Shown here piece after piece: positions 10,213 to 19,216 of a DNA stretch of 64,000 nt. Source of the DNA: Chitinophagaceae bacterium (GTDB lineage: Bacteria; Bacteroidota; Bacteroidia; Chitinophagales; Chitinophagaceae); the NCBI GenBank assembly GCA_024643655.1, contig JAHEMM010000006.1:1-64000 (forward strand), given 5' to 3'. Position numbers and translations under genes: made by a program. Under the pieces are notes generated by a model that had not been told where the DNA came from, ran no database searches, and was given only the letters and a program-made list of their open reading frames with translations. The first letter of the stretch is position 1. Every line of letters starts with the position of its first letter.

Positions 10213-10255
10213 TAAAAGTATATATGAAATTTGATGCTTTTTGTGACTTTGGTCA
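10213..10255 (-). promoter_or_regulatory. Possible Fnr-like promoter in front of the hairpins/trmD
   Basis: TGAC-TTTG-GTCA at 10244-10255. On the minus strand exactly 23 nt separate it from TACTTTTA (10213-10220), a TAnnTTT-type -7 box. The spacing equals that of the nos, RIC2 and DUF2892 promoters. The predicted transcript would start near 10208. Confidence 0.4.
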
Positions 10256-10285
10256 GGCAAACCCCTGAGTAAAATTTGGCAACAA

Positions 10286-10999
10286 TTAAGGATAACAATT
10301 TACGTATTGACCGGGGGAATGTGGTAATTCCGGACTAATAAATGGTATGCCCAGATTCATTCCTCTTAGTATTAATAGTATACCCATTAAGGAGATAAAA
10401 ACAGGCACTAATTTTTGTAAACTTCTTCTCCAATCCGGGTGTATCATTTGTCCGGCATAACCAATTAACATCATAGCTGGTAAAGTGCCGGCGCCAAAAA
10501 GGGCCATAAAACTTACACTTTGTAAAACTTCCGAAAATGACAATGTTGCTGCTAAAGCAAAATAAATCATTCCACATGGAAGTAATCCGTTGGCCATTCC
10601 CATAAAAAGAAAGCCAACAACTCCTGTTGCTGATTTTAACAAACGACTTATCAATCGCTGAATCGAAAAATAAAATTTATTTAGAAATTTTAAATGGATG
10701 GTTCGTTGATTAATAAAATAAAGCACTGCCATGAGTAGTATAAGAATTCCTATGATTATAGAAAACCATTGTTGGTAACCAGAAATATAAATTCTTCTGC
10801 CAACTAACCCGAATAGTAAACCAAGTGTTGAATAGGTAATTATTCTACCCAGTTGATATGATAATAATGAAAAGAACTTTTTTGTATTAGAAAAATGATG
10901 AACAGGTAAAGCAAGGCTTAGTGGCCCACACATTCCAACACAGTGTAAGCTGCCGGCAAGACCAAGCATAAATCCTGATATCATAACAGACCAAATCAT
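10286..10999 (-). CDS. TauE/SafE-like membrane protein of the cbb3 locus
   Basis: 237-residue integral membrane protein with about six hydrophobic segments. The first carries G-S-L-H-C-V-G-M-C-G-P-L, the cysteine/histidine motif of the sulfite exporter TauE/SafE family members that sit beside cbb3 oxidase genes. A second motif, M-A-N-G-L-L-P-C-G-M-I-Y, follows near residue 135. Cysteine pairs in both membrane halves suggest copper or thiol handling (DsbD-like) rather than sulfite export. The start codon overlaps the ccoH stop by one base, so it is the last gene of the cco operon. Likely role, by position: delivering or reducing copper for the oxidase; not proven by sequence. Confidence 0.75.
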   Translation of the reverse strand: MIWSVMISGFMLGLAGSLHCVGMCGPLSLALPVHHFSNTKKFFSLLSYQLGRIITYSTLGLLFGLVGRRIYISGYQQWFSIIIGILILLMAVLYFINQRTIHLKFLNKFYFSIQRLISRLLKSATGVVGFLFMGMANGLLPCGMIYFALAATLSFSEVLQSVSFMALFGAGTLPAMMLIGYAGQMIHPDWRRSLQKLVPVFISLMGILLILRGMNLGIPFISPELPHSPGQYVNCYP

Positions 11000-11436
11000 T
11001 ATAGTACAGTTAATAATTTTTCTGTGAAATAATCTTTTCCTTCTGCAGACCAGTTGATTTTAACTGAATAATTACCTGGAGAAAAATCTTTTGGATCAAA
11101 GACCTGTAATCCATCTGAATCAGTTTGTAAGGGCAGTAGTTTATCTTTTTTTTGATCATAAGAGCAGTAAAACAAAATGCTTCCCGTAATTTCTTTATTC
11201 TTCATTTCAGCTGGTAGTTCTAAACTAATACCTGAGGTAGTTTGTCCAATTGTAACAGCTGTACTTAATTGATTAGCAAGGTTGGTTCCGTCAATCACTT
11301 GTTGATAACGGAGTTCTTGTTTGTAATAATCTTTATCTACTAACTCGTAGTTGGTATTTACGGCACGGTACACTAAATAAAACATACCAACTCCGAAAAC
11401 GATAAAAGTTATTAATAATTTGTTTCCCCAGTTCAT
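10999..11436 (-). CDS. ccoH: FixH/CcoH-like cbb3 oxidase assembly protein
   Basis: 145 residues with one N-terminal membrane helix (about residues 7-25) followed by a periplasmic beta-rich domain. The stretch Y-R-A-V-N-T-N-Y-E-L-V-D-K-D-Y-Y-K-Q-E-L after the helix is the FixH/CcoH signature. CcoH is needed for assembly and stability of the cbb3 oxidase. It lies 17 bases downstream of ccoG and overlaps the next gene by one base, so translation is probably coupled. Confidence 0.85.
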   Translation of the reverse strand: MNWGNKLLITFIVFGVGMFYLVYRAVNTNYELVDKDYYKQELRYQQVIDGTNLANQLSTAVTIGQTTSGISLELPAEMKNKEITGSILFYCSYDQKKDKLLPLQTDSDGLQVFDPKDFSPGNYSVKINWSAEGKDYFTEKLLTVL

Positions 11437-11453
11437 ACTATTTTTTTAAGTGT

Positions 11454-12890
11454 TTAATATTTTCCAAACGGTCCTGCAAAATTGGTTGTTAGTGTTGTTA
11501 TTTTTTTATCGCCATCATAGAGTCCAATATTTAATTTTAATTTACGGCTTTTTACAAATGATCTTGGAAGCACTACAAAAAAGGAACCACTAGCCTGGTC
11601 TTCCTGCATCAAGTGAATATCACTAGCCCCAACCAATTCGATTTTTCCAGCATTAAAAGCATTGCCTTCTAATTTGAGTGTTACAGGGATATTTTTAATT
11701 GTTTTATTAATTACGCTGATATTAAATAGATTACTCAGGCTATCTGTACCTCTTTCCTGATACACCATTCCTTTTGTTCTGACAATTGTGCCATCAATAT
11801 CTTTTCGGCTTAGTAATAATAATGTAAGAATACCTGACAATAAAATTAATAATACAGTATAGAATTTCATCCTGCCGGTGTAACGTAATTTTTTGCCTTC
11901 TTGAATACCGGTTTCTGAGGCATACCGGATCAGGCCTTCTGGTTTGTGAATTGCCACCATCATTTTGTTACAAGCATCAATACAAGCAGTACAGCCAACA
12001 CATTCCATTTGAGTGCCATTGCGGATATCTATTCCTGTTGGACACACTTTTACACACTGAAAACAATCTATACAGTCGCCGGTATTGATTGCTACAGGTT
12101 GATTTTTTTTAAACTTTTCCCGGGGCTCACCTCTTTTATAATCATAAGCAACGATCATTGAATTTTTATCAAGTAATACGCCTTGCAAACGTCCATATGG
12201 GCAAACAACTGTACATACTTGTTCCCGAAAATTAGCGTACACACCATAAAAAATAAATGAGAATAGAATGATTGAAAGAAAACCTACTATATGATTACTG
12301 ACGGGTTCACTGATAATTGTCTTCAATTCATCTACACCTATAATATAAGCTAAAAAGAAATTAGCAATAATAAATGCCAGTAAAAAAAAGACAATATGTT
12401 TAATAGTTTTAATTCGAATCTTTTTTCCTGTCCATGGCGCCTTATTAAGAAGTTTTTGGTTTGCTGCATCGCCTTCAATAAGATATTCTACTTTTCTGAA
12501 AAGCATTTCCATGAAGATAGTTTGCGGGCAAACCCATCCACAAAATAACCGACCAAATGCTGCAGTAAACAAAACTATAAAGATGATGAATGTCACCATC
12601 GTTAATCCAAAAATGAAGAAATCTTGTGGCCAGAATATTTTTCCAAAGATGATAAACTTTGCTTCGGGTATATTAAATAAAAATAAAGGTCTTCCGTTTA
12701 TTTTTAAAAATGGTAAAGCGAAAAATAATCCAAAGAATCCCCAACTAACCAATGATCGTATATTGTAAAACCGTCCTTTTGGCTTCTGGGCAAAAATCCA
12801 ATTTCGCTTTCCCTTTTCATCAACAGTAGCAAGGTGATCCCGGAAAGATTCATCTTGTTCGTTTTTTTTTGTTTCAATTGATTCGTTCAT
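11454..12890 (-). CDS. ccoG: Cytochrome c oxidase accessory protein CcoG (FixG)
   Basis: 478-residue inner membrane iron-sulfur protein. It has about four to five membrane helices in the first 240 residues with C-G-W-V-C-P-Q in the second one. Two [4Fe-4S] ferredoxin motifs follow (C-I-D-C-F-Q-C-V-K-V-C-P and C-V-G-C-T-A-C-I-D-A-C), then a further helix near residue 345 and a periplasmic immunoglobulin-like C-terminal domain. CcoG reduces Cu(II) to Cu(I) during cbb3 oxidase biogenesis. Third from last in the cco operon, 27 bases after ccoP. Confidence 0.95.
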   Translation of the reverse strand: MNESIETKKNEQDESFRDHLATVDEKGKRNWIFAQKPKGRFYNIRSLVSWGFFGLFFALPFLKINGRPLFLFNIPEAKFIIFGKIFWPQDFFIFGLTMVTFIIFIVLFTAAFGRLFCGWVCPQTIFMEMLFRKVEYLIEGDAANQKLLNKAPWTGKKIRIKTIKHIVFFLLAFIIANFFLAYIIGVDELKTIISEPVSNHIVGFLSIILFSFIFYGVYANFREQVCTVVCPYGRLQGVLLDKNSMIVAYDYKRGEPREKFKKNQPVAINTGDCIDCFQCVKVCPTGIDIRNGTQMECVGCTACIDACNKMMVAIHKPEGLIRYASETGIQEGKKLRYTGRMKFYTVLLILLSGILTLLLLSRKDIDGTIVRTKGMVYQERGTDSLSNLFNISVINKTIKNIPVTLKLEGNAFNAGKIELVGASDIHLMQEDQASGSFFVVLPRSFVKSRKLKLNIGLYDGDKKITTLTTNFAGPFGKY

Positions 12891-12917
12891 TATTTTTTAT
12901 TCATACACCTGATGCAT

Positions 12918-14063
12918 TTATTTCTTCTCCACTGAAGTTGAATCACTTACTTTTTTTGGTGAAGATTCTTCTATATACAATTCTCCTTGTGCTTCTTTTG
13001 CATTCGCAGGATTGGAGCCTCTAAGTGTTTTTATATAACTGGTTAGTTGTGCTATTTGCTTTGCAGAAAGATCATCTTTCCAGCTACGCATTCCTTTACT
13101 GGTTCCATATTTAATGGTTTTAAAAATATCTTTTACACTGCCACCATTTATCCAATAGTCATCAGTAAGATTAGGACCAACTGCATTACCACCACCATCC
13201 GTATTATGACAGGCAGGACATTTACTTGGATCAATAAATAGAGCTTTGCCGGCTGCAATATCTTCCTCATTTGAGAGTAATGTAACAGTGTTTTCATCTA
13301 CTAATTCACCTTTCTTTTTTAGATACTGTTGTATTTTTATTTCAGCTTTAGCAACCGAATTTTCATATTCTTCTTTTTGTGAAGGACCATTATGTGATAC
13401 TTCAAATCGCCATAAATAAACAGCGGCGAAAATAATCGTAGCATAAAACCCATATAACCACCATGGAGGAAGGCGATTGTTTAATTCCCGGATGCCATCA
13501 TAGTCATGGCCAAGATCAAGTTCTGCTTCTTCACTTATCGGGCGAAGTTTATTTGCTTTATCCCACCAGCTTATTTTTTTCTCTTTAGGTACTTCTGCTA
13601 TTTTGATATCGGCAGCAGACACTACTTTTTCTTTGTTTAGTAAAAACTTAATATTTATTAATAAGGCAAGTATGGTAGCTAATTCTATAAATAATACCGA
13701 AACCATTATGTAGAATGTGGAAGCATCCATTCCGCCTATTACTTTTGGAGCTTTTACTTCAGCAACAACATCCTGTGCAAATACAGAAGCGGGAATAAGT
13801 AATGCCATTAACAAAAGCATTTTAATGGCATTTGTGTTTTTTTCTTGCTTTTGTTTATTCAACTTTACCTCAGCGGCGCCAATTACAATATTAGCAAGGA
13901 TGCCAATTACAATTAACAATAGTGCCATTAATACAATAAATGTTAGTGCTAATGGATTGCTCCAAATAGATGGAGATGGTGGTCCTTCGGCAAAGGCAGG
14001 TTGAACACTAAACACTAAGATTGTAGCGAGTAGGCCTGATATATATTTTAATTTTTTTCGCAT
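12918..14063 (-). CDS. ccoP: cbb3-type cytochrome c oxidase subunit III, single haem
   Basis: 381 residues. A signal-like helix (1-25) and helices at about 37-65, 80-97 and 115-140 precede the canonical CcoP motif E-L-N-N-R-L-P-P-W-W-L-Y-G-F-Y and its helix near residue 205. A cytochrome c domain follows with C-P-A-C-H near residue 284 and a distal S-K-G-M-R-S-W methionine. Only one CxxCH is present, where proteobacterial CcoP has two; this is usual for Bacteroidota. It transfers electrons from soluble or membrane cytochromes to the CcoO haem. The A/S/E/K-rich C-terminus is an extension of unknown purpose. Confidence 0.93.
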   Translation of the reverse strand: MRKKLKYISGLLATILVFSVQPAFAEGPPSPSIWSNPLALTFIVLMALLLIVIGILANIVIGAAEVKLNKQKQEKNTNAIKMLLLMALLIPASVFAQDVVAEVKAPKVIGGMDASTFYIMVSVLFIELATILALLINIKFLLNKEKVVSAADIKIAEVPKEKKISWWDKANKLRPISEEAELDLGHDYDGIRELNNRLPPWWLYGFYATIIFAAVYLWRFEVSHNGPSQKEEYENSVAKAEIKIQQYLKKKGELVDENTVTLLSNEEDIAAGKALFIDPSKCPACHNTDGGGNAVGPNLTDDYWINGGSVKDIFKTIKYGTSKGMRSWKDDLSAKQIAQLTSYIKTLRGSNPANAKEAQGELYIEESSPKKVSDSTSVEKK

Positions 14064-14086
14064 ATAAAAATCGTTACAGTTGATGA

Positions 14087-14254
14087 TTAATTTTTATTGT
14101 CAAGAGGTATTCTGCTTACTTCTTCAAAGTCTTTCTTTTTAGTTTTAAAAACCCAGGTAAGCATTACAACAAAAAATAAGAAGAAGATGGATAATGATAC
14201 TAATCCCATTATATCAATTCCACTTACTTTTTCTATATAATTTATAAATTTCAT
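14087..14254 (-). CDS. ccoQ: CcoQ-like small subunit, 55 aa
   Basis: A tiny gene between ccoNO and ccoP. It starts at the ATG complement of 14252-14254 and encodes 55 residues: M-K-F-I-N-Y-I-E-K, a single membrane helix at about residues 16-36 (V-S-L-S-I-F-F-L-F-F-V-V-M), and a charged tail with K-T-K-K-K. Length, topology and position match CcoQ/FixQ, which stabilises the CcoNO-CcoP assembly. It begins 6 bases after the ccoNO stop and ends 23 bases before ccoP. Confidence 0.85.
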   Translation of the reverse strand: MKFINYIEKVSGIDIMGLVSLSIFFLFFVVMLTWVFKTKKKDFEEVSRIPLDNKN

Positions 14255-14260
14255 ATGTTG

Positions 14261-16423
14261 TTATTTATTTGCTTCAGTAATTGGTTTTGGTTCAGCTTGA
14301 ATATCTTTACCTAGTCGCTGCAGATAAGCAATCATTGCAATGATCTCTTTGTCGGAATCGGTTTCGATTTTATCCTTCTTTAAGCTGGCGGCAATTTGGT
14401 CAGCTTGCTTTTTTAATTCTGCATTTGCCAATTTATCATACCCTTCAGGATAAGGAACTCCCAATGTTTGCATGGCTCTGATTTTTGCTGGGGTTGTAGA
14501 AATGTCCAGTTTGTTATCAAGTAGCCATATGTAACGAGGCATGATGGAACCAGGCGAAGTTAATCGTGGGTCATACATATGCGTATAATGCCAGGAGTCA
14601 GGTCTGCGGTTTTTATCTGCTCCTTCTCTGGCAAGGTCTGGTCCCGTTCTTTTACTTCCCCATTGAAACGGATGGTCATAAACAAACTCTCCTGCTTTTG
14701 AGTATTCGCCATACCGTGCTACTTCATCACGGAATGGTCGGATCATTTGAGAGTGACATGTATAACACCCTTCTCTTACATAAATATCCCTTCCTTGTAA
14801 TTCAAGTGGGGTATATGGTTTTACACTTGCTATCGTGGGTACATTTGATTTTACAAGAAATGTTGGGATCATTTGTACCAAACCTCCTATAGCTACTAGT
14901 ATTAAGCTCCATACCAGCATTGTCATCGGTTTTCTTTCAATAACCCGATGCCAGTATTCTTTTTTCTGCGGTGCTCCTTTTATCATTGCTGGCGCTTCAG
15001 CTGCTTCATTGGCAATGAATTTTCCTAGTTTAATAGTTTTATAAAGATTATAAACCATTATGAATGCCCCAATCAAATAAAGAGTGCCGCCAATACTTCT
15101 GGCAATATACATGGGTTGAATATTGGTAACTGTTTGCATAAAGTCAAACTTTAATTGACCTTCAGGAGTAAACTGTTTCCACATAAGGCTTTGTTCAAAG
15201 CCTGCCCAATATAATGGTACAGCATATATGATGATGCCAATAGTGCCAAGCCAAAAGTGATTCGTAGCTAACTTTTTTGAATAGAGTTTGGTTCCCCACA
15301 TTTTCGGAATCATATAATATAAAATAGCGAATGCCATGAAACCGTTCCAACCCAGTCCTCCAATATGCACATGCCCAATTGTCCAATCGCTAAAGTGGGA
15401 AATAGCATTTACACTTTTTAAACTTAATAACGGACCCTCAAATGTGGCCATACCATAACAAGTAATGGCAACCACCATAAACTTTAATACCGGGTCTTCT
15501 CTTACTCTGTCCCAGGCACCACGAAGTGTAAATAATCCGTTCAACATGCCTCCCCAACTTGGTGCAATGAGCATTATAGAAAAGACTACGCCAAGTGATT
15601 GAGCCCAATCGGGTAATGCAGTATAAAGCAAGTGATGAGGACCAGCCCAGATATAAATAAATATTAATGCCCAGAAGTGAATAATTGAAAGACGATAAGA
15701 ATATACTGGTCGATTAGCCGCTTTAGGAAGAAAATAATACATTAATCCCAATACTGGTGTTGTAAGGAAAAAGGCAACAGCATTATGACCATACCACCAT
15801 TGTACTAATGCATCTTGCACTCCGGCATACCAACTGTAGCTGCCAGTTAATGAATAAGGAAGTTCAATGGAGCGAACAATATGCAATAATGCAACGGTAA
15901 CCCATGTTGCAATATAAAACCAGATGGCAACATATAAATGTTTTTCTCTTCTTTTCAGAATGGTTCCAAACATATTAATACCGAATATTACCCAAACCAA
16001 AGCAATGGCTATATCGATCGGCCAGATTAATTCAGCATACTCTGCACCGTTATTTAATCCCAATGGCAATGTAATTGCAGCTGCAACGATTATTAATTGC
16101 CAACCCCAGAAATGAATCCAGCTTAACCGGTCACTTACCATTCTTGCCTTACATAGCCGCTGTAATGAATAATAGATACCCGCAAATGAAGCATTGCCTA
16201 CAAATGCAAATATGATTGCATTTGTATGTAATGGACGAAGACGGCCAAAAGTAGTTGGGGCCCAGTTTAAACTGATTGCCGGATAGTACATTTGAATAGC
16301 GGCCCAAAGACCTACTATCATGCCGACAATACCGAAAACAACGGTAGCATATCCAAAGGCTTTTACAATTTTATTGTCGTAATAAAATTTTTCAACTTGC
16401 ATGCCTTGATTTGTTTCTTGCAT
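14261..16423 (-). CDS. ccoNO: cbb3 oxidase fused subunits I and II (CcoNO)
   Basis: 720 residues joining the haem-copper oxidase subunit (CcoN, about residues 1-480, at least twelve hydrophobic segments) to the mono-haem CcoO. Copper/haem ligand regions are seen at W-Y-G-H-N-A-V (about residue 211), A-G-P-H-H-L-L-Y (about 260) and I-G-H-V-H-I-G-G-L-G-W (about 350). CcoO starts with its anchor helix near 505 and has G-C-Y-T-C-H-S-Q-M-I-R-P near residue 553. It is the catalytic core of a high-affinity O2-reducing, proton-pumping terminal oxidase. The CcoN-CcoO fusion is characteristic of Bacteroidota. Confidence 0.97.
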   Translation of the reverse strand: MQETNQGMQVEKFYYDNKIVKAFGYATVVFGIVGMIVGLWAAIQMYYPAISLNWAPTTFGRLRPLHTNAIIFAFVGNASFAGIYYSLQRLCKARMVSDRLSWIHFWGWQLIIVAAAITLPLGLNNGAEYAELIWPIDIAIALVWVIFGINMFGTILKRREKHLYVAIWFYIATWVTVALLHIVRSIELPYSLTGSYSWYAGVQDALVQWWYGHNAVAFFLTTPVLGLMYYFLPKAANRPVYSYRLSIIHFWALIFIYIWAGPHHLLYTALPDWAQSLGVVFSIMLIAPSWGGMLNGLFTLRGAWDRVREDPVLKFMVVAITCYGMATFEGPLLSLKSVNAISHFSDWTIGHVHIGGLGWNGFMAFAILYYMIPKMWGTKLYSKKLATNHFWLGTIGIIIYAVPLYWAGFEQSLMWKQFTPEGQLKFDFMQTVTNIQPMYIARSIGGTLYLIGAFIMVYNLYKTIKLGKFIANEAAEAPAMIKGAPQKKEYWHRVIERKPMTMLVWSLILVAIGGLVQMIPTFLVKSNVPTIASVKPYTPLELQGRDIYVREGCYTCHSQMIRPFRDEVARYGEYSKAGEFVYDHPFQWGSKRTGPDLAREGADKNRRPDSWHYTHMYDPRLTSPGSIMPRYIWLLDNKLDISTTPAKIRAMQTLGVPYPEGYDKLANAELKKQADQIAASLKKDKIETDSDKEIIAMIAYLQRLGKDIQAEPKPITEANK

Positions 16424-16435
16424 AACTGAGATTAT

Positions 16436-16597
16436 TTATTTTGATTTGGTTGTAGAAGGTTTGTCATCGAATAGAATTCGGGAAGGAGGAGAGTAGTCAT
16501 CTTCAAACTGACCAGATTTAACACTCCATAGAAAGCCGACTAAAAAAATAGCTGCTACAGAAATACTGGCAATTAGTAAAATGATAATAACACTCAT
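16436..16597 (-). CDS. ccoS: cbb3 oxidase maturation protein CcoS, 53 aa
   Basis: A tiny gene starting at the ATG complement of 16595-16597. The product opens M-S-V-I-I-I-L-L-I-A-S-I with one membrane helix (residues 2-24), then F-L-W-S-V-K-S-G-Q-F-E-D-D-Y-S-P-P, the CcoS signature. CcoS is needed to insert haem and copper into CcoN. It ends 12 bases before ccoNO and is the first gene after the cco promoter (16617-16681). Confidence 0.9.
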   Translation of the reverse strand: MSVIIILLIASISVAAIFLVGFLWSVKSGQFEDDYSPPSRILFDDKPSTTKSK

Positions 16598-16616
16598 TGG
16601 TTTGTTTTCAATATTG

Positions 16617-16681
16617 CAAACTTATTTTAGCTGCATTTTTGATAATCTAATATGTATCATCAAAAAAGCTGATTATAATCA
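16617..16681 (-). promoter_or_regulatory. cco operon promoter with Fnr-like palindrome
   Basis: A perfect 12-bp palindrome TGAT-TATA-ATCA (16670-16681) lies, on the minus strand, 45 nt upstream of TAAGTTTG (16617-16624), an exact match to the Bacteroidota TAnnTTTG box. That puts the site near -62, the class I activator position. ccoS starts 20 bases further on. The bases next to the palindrome closely resemble those in the nos control region. Confidence 0.7.
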
Positions 16682-16708
16682 TATGATTAAGCTTTGATAA
16701 ACCAATAT

Positions 16709-19102
16709 TTACAATTTCATACGCCTTGCCAGTAAACTGCTACTGCCAAATGTGATTAGCAATATGCTTAGCGAACTACTTGGCATGAGTATGGCAGCAA
16801 CAAGTGGCGAAAGGAGACCTTGAACGGCAAATGCAACGCCAACAATATTGTAAGCGATTGATAACACAAAACTCGCTTTTACTATATTATTATTTGCCTT
16901 GCACAAGTAAATAAACCTTGTCAGCTTTGACAATTGTTTTTCTTCAATAATAGCATCACAAGCGGGTGTAAAATTGTTGCTTTGTTCTGCGACAACCACT
17001 CCAACATCACTTTGTTGTAAAGCACCTGCATCGTTCAACCCGTCGCCAATCATCATCACTTTCTCTCCCTTTTTTTGTAGGCGCTTTATATATAATAGTT
17101 TGTCTTCGGGTTTTTGATGGAAAAGAAGGGTCGCTTTTTTTCCAAGAAGTTTTGTTAGGTTGTTTTTTTCAGATTCATTATCACCTGAAATCACAGATAA
17201 TGAATACTCTCTCTTTAGCTTATTTATTAAAGCAGGAATTGCATCCCTGTAATGATTATTAAATAAAAATTTTCCATAGTATTTATTTTCTATGCTAACG
17301 AAAATCGAAGTGCCAATTATTGGCGCTGACTTACTAGCTACAAATTCGCCGGAGCCAATTTTAATCAGATCATTATTCACAAATCCTTCAATGCCATGAC
17401 CAGTTGTTTCTTTAAAACCTGAAACATCAATATTATTTTCTGTAAGCAGATGTTTAGCAAGTGCCTTACTTAAAGGATGTGATGAATAAGAAGCCAAAGC
17501 AGCAATTTGTTTATGTTGATATAGCGTTAATGTTTTTCCTTCATATTTAATATCATGTTGCTGTGTGGTGGTAAGTGTTCCCGTTTTATCAAATACTATA
17601 TGTGTTGTTTTTGCAATGTCTTCAATTGTTTGTGCATTCCGCAGAAAGAAATGATTGCGACTTAGAATTCTAAGTATATTACCATTTGTAAAAGAGTTGG
17701 ATAAGAGTAATGCGCAAGGACAAGCTATAATGAATACAGCTGTTACACTAACCCATACTTTTGAATTGTCATTAATCTGCCAGTATACCGCAGTAGCGAT
17801 TGCGATAGAAAGTACGATATAAGTAAAATATCTGCTGAGTAAATGAACGAATGAAATACTTTTTTCTTGATTGCCATTTTTGAATTCATCTCTGTTCCAT
17901 AGTTTAGTAAGATAGCTTTGTGTAACCTCTTTTACAACTAATATTTCAATATTACCTTCCGTTTGTTTACCACCGGCATATACCAATTCCCCAACATCTT
18001 TTAGGACAGGCAATGATTCGCCAGTTACAAAACTATAGTCTATAAATGCTTTTCCTTTTGTTAGAATACCATCAGCCGGTATTAATTCCGAATTATGAAT
18101 TAACAAGGTGTCTCCTGGTTTTATTTCTGGTAATGTAGTATGAAATTCCTTTTCGTTTTTTAATATTGAAACAGCGATAGGAAAATAAGAATTATAATCT
18201 CTTTCAAAAGATAACTGACGGTATGTCTTATCCTGAATAATACGTCCTGCAAGCATAAAGAATACGATGCCGGTCATAGAGTCCAGATAACCGCCACCTG
18301 TCCCACTAATAATTTCATAAGCACTTCGGATAAAAGTGATTAGAATAGCTAACGCTATAGGTGTATCAATATTTAGAAATTTATGTTTCAGGCTTTTCCA
18401 GGAAGATGTATAGAATGGTAGCGCTGAATAAAGTAATACCGGCATTGCCAATCCAAGATTTGCCCAACGGAAAATATTCCGTAACCCGATTTCACTGGTA
18501 TCAATTCCTAAGTATTCAGGAAAACTCATGAGCATGATATTGCCAAAGCAAAAACCAGCAATACCAATTTGGTATATCATACTTTTGTCAATAGCAGGCC
18601 TCTTTTCTTTCAAATCATTGAGACTTATATAGGGTTCATATCCGATACTTGTCAGTCGCTCCGCAACTTTTCGAAGACTGGTCTTTGAACGTTGAAATAC
18701 CAGATCCACTTCTTTTCGTGTAAAATGAACCCTGCTTGAAACGATTCCTTCTTCAAGTTGGTGTATATTCTCCAGCAAATACAGGCAAGAGCTACAATGA
18801 ATTTGTGGCAAATAAAAAGTTACATGAATTTGATTATCATCTTTAAAGCTAATTAGCTGTATCTGAATTTTTTCTTCATCTAAAAAGGCAAATTTATCTT
18901 CTCTGATTTTTACCCGCTGATTGATGCCTGGATTTTCGTTAAGATTGTAATATTCACATAGTTCACTTTGATTTAGAATAGAAAAAACCATTTTGCAGCC
19001 TTGACAGCAAAATTTTTTCTCATTTTCATGAATTTTGTCATCGGGGCAGGTTTCGCCACAATGGTAACAATGAAGATTTTGATCGGTAACTGATAATGAC
19101 AT
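16709..19102 (-). CDS. ccoI: Copper P1B-type ATPase CcoI/FixI
   Basis: 797-residue copper-exporting ATPase that supplies copper to the cbb3 oxidase. The N-terminus has a cysteine-rich metal-binding domain (C-Y-H-C-G-E-T-C-P at 12-20 and F-C-C-Q-G-C near 32-37). A heavy-metal-associated domain follows whose motif is H-C-S-S-C (about 102). Then come eight predicted membrane helices with C-P-C-A-L-L-L-S (about 463), the phosphorylation site D-K-T-G-T-L-T (about 503), and G-D-G-L-N-D-A (about 688). The gene is monocistronic or weakly linked to ccoS, 111 bases downstream, which has its own promoter. Confidence 0.95.
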   Translation of the reverse strand: MSLSVTDQNLHCYHCGETCPDDKIHENEKKFCCQGCKMVFSILNQSELCEYYNLNENPGINQRVKIREDKFAFLDEEKIQIQLISFKDDNQIHVTFYLPQIHCSSCLYLLENIHQLEEGIVSSRVHFTRKEVDLVFQRSKTSLRKVAERLTSIGYEPYISLNDLKEKRPAIDKSMIYQIGIAGFCFGNIMLMSFPEYLGIDTSEIGLRNIFRWANLGLAMPVLLYSALPFYTSSWKSLKHKFLNIDTPIALAILITFIRSAYEIISGTGGGYLDSMTGIVFFMLAGRIIQDKTYRQLSFERDYNSYFPIAVSILKNEKEFHTTLPEIKPGDTLLIHNSELIPADGILTKGKAFIDYSFVTGESLPVLKDVGELVYAGGKQTEGNIEILVVKEVTQSYLTKLWNRDEFKNGNQEKSISFVHLLSRYFTYIVLSIAIATAVYWQINDNSKVWVSVTAVFIIACPCALLLSNSFTNGNILRILSRNHFFLRNAQTIEDIAKTTHIVFDKTGTLTTTQQHDIKYEGKTLTLYQHKQIAALASYSSHPLSKALAKHLLTENNIDVSGFKETTGHGIEGFVNNDLIKIGSGEFVASKSAPIIGTSIFVSIENKYYGKFLFNNHYRDAIPALINKLKREYSLSVISGDNESEKNNLTKLLGKKATLLFHQKPEDKLLYIKRLQKKGEKVMMIGDGLNDAGALQQSDVGVVVAEQSNNFTPACDAIIEEKQLSKLTRFIYLCKANNNIVKASFVLSIAYNIVGVAFAVQGLLSPLVAAILMPSSSLSILLITFGSSSLLARRMKL

Positions 19103-19124
19103 AGTTCTCAGAATCTAAACCCAG

Positions 19125-19189
19125 CTAAAGTATCGGGGAAGGAATCCGTTCGGTATGAGAAGTTTCACCAGGCATACTGATTTTCGTCA
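19125..19189 (-). promoter_or_regulatory. Probable Fnr-like promoter of ccoI
   Basis: TGAT-TTTC-GTCA (19178-19189) is 45 nt upstream, on the minus strand, of TACTTTAG (19125-19132); ccoI starts 22 bases later. The site sits inside a longer perfect inverted repeat, GCATACTGA / TCAGTATGC (19172-19180 with 19187-19195), which could also form a hairpin at the end of the upstream RIC transcript. Confidence 0.55.
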
Positions 19190-19216
19190 GTATGCTTGTA
19201 CAACGCTATTTTGCCA

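Noticed and set aside
19172-19195. Inverted repeat as a plain terminator of the RIC gene
   Set aside because: No U-tract follows on the minus strand, and its core matches the Fnr-like motif at the correct distance from a -7 box for ccoI, so a regulatory role is preferred.
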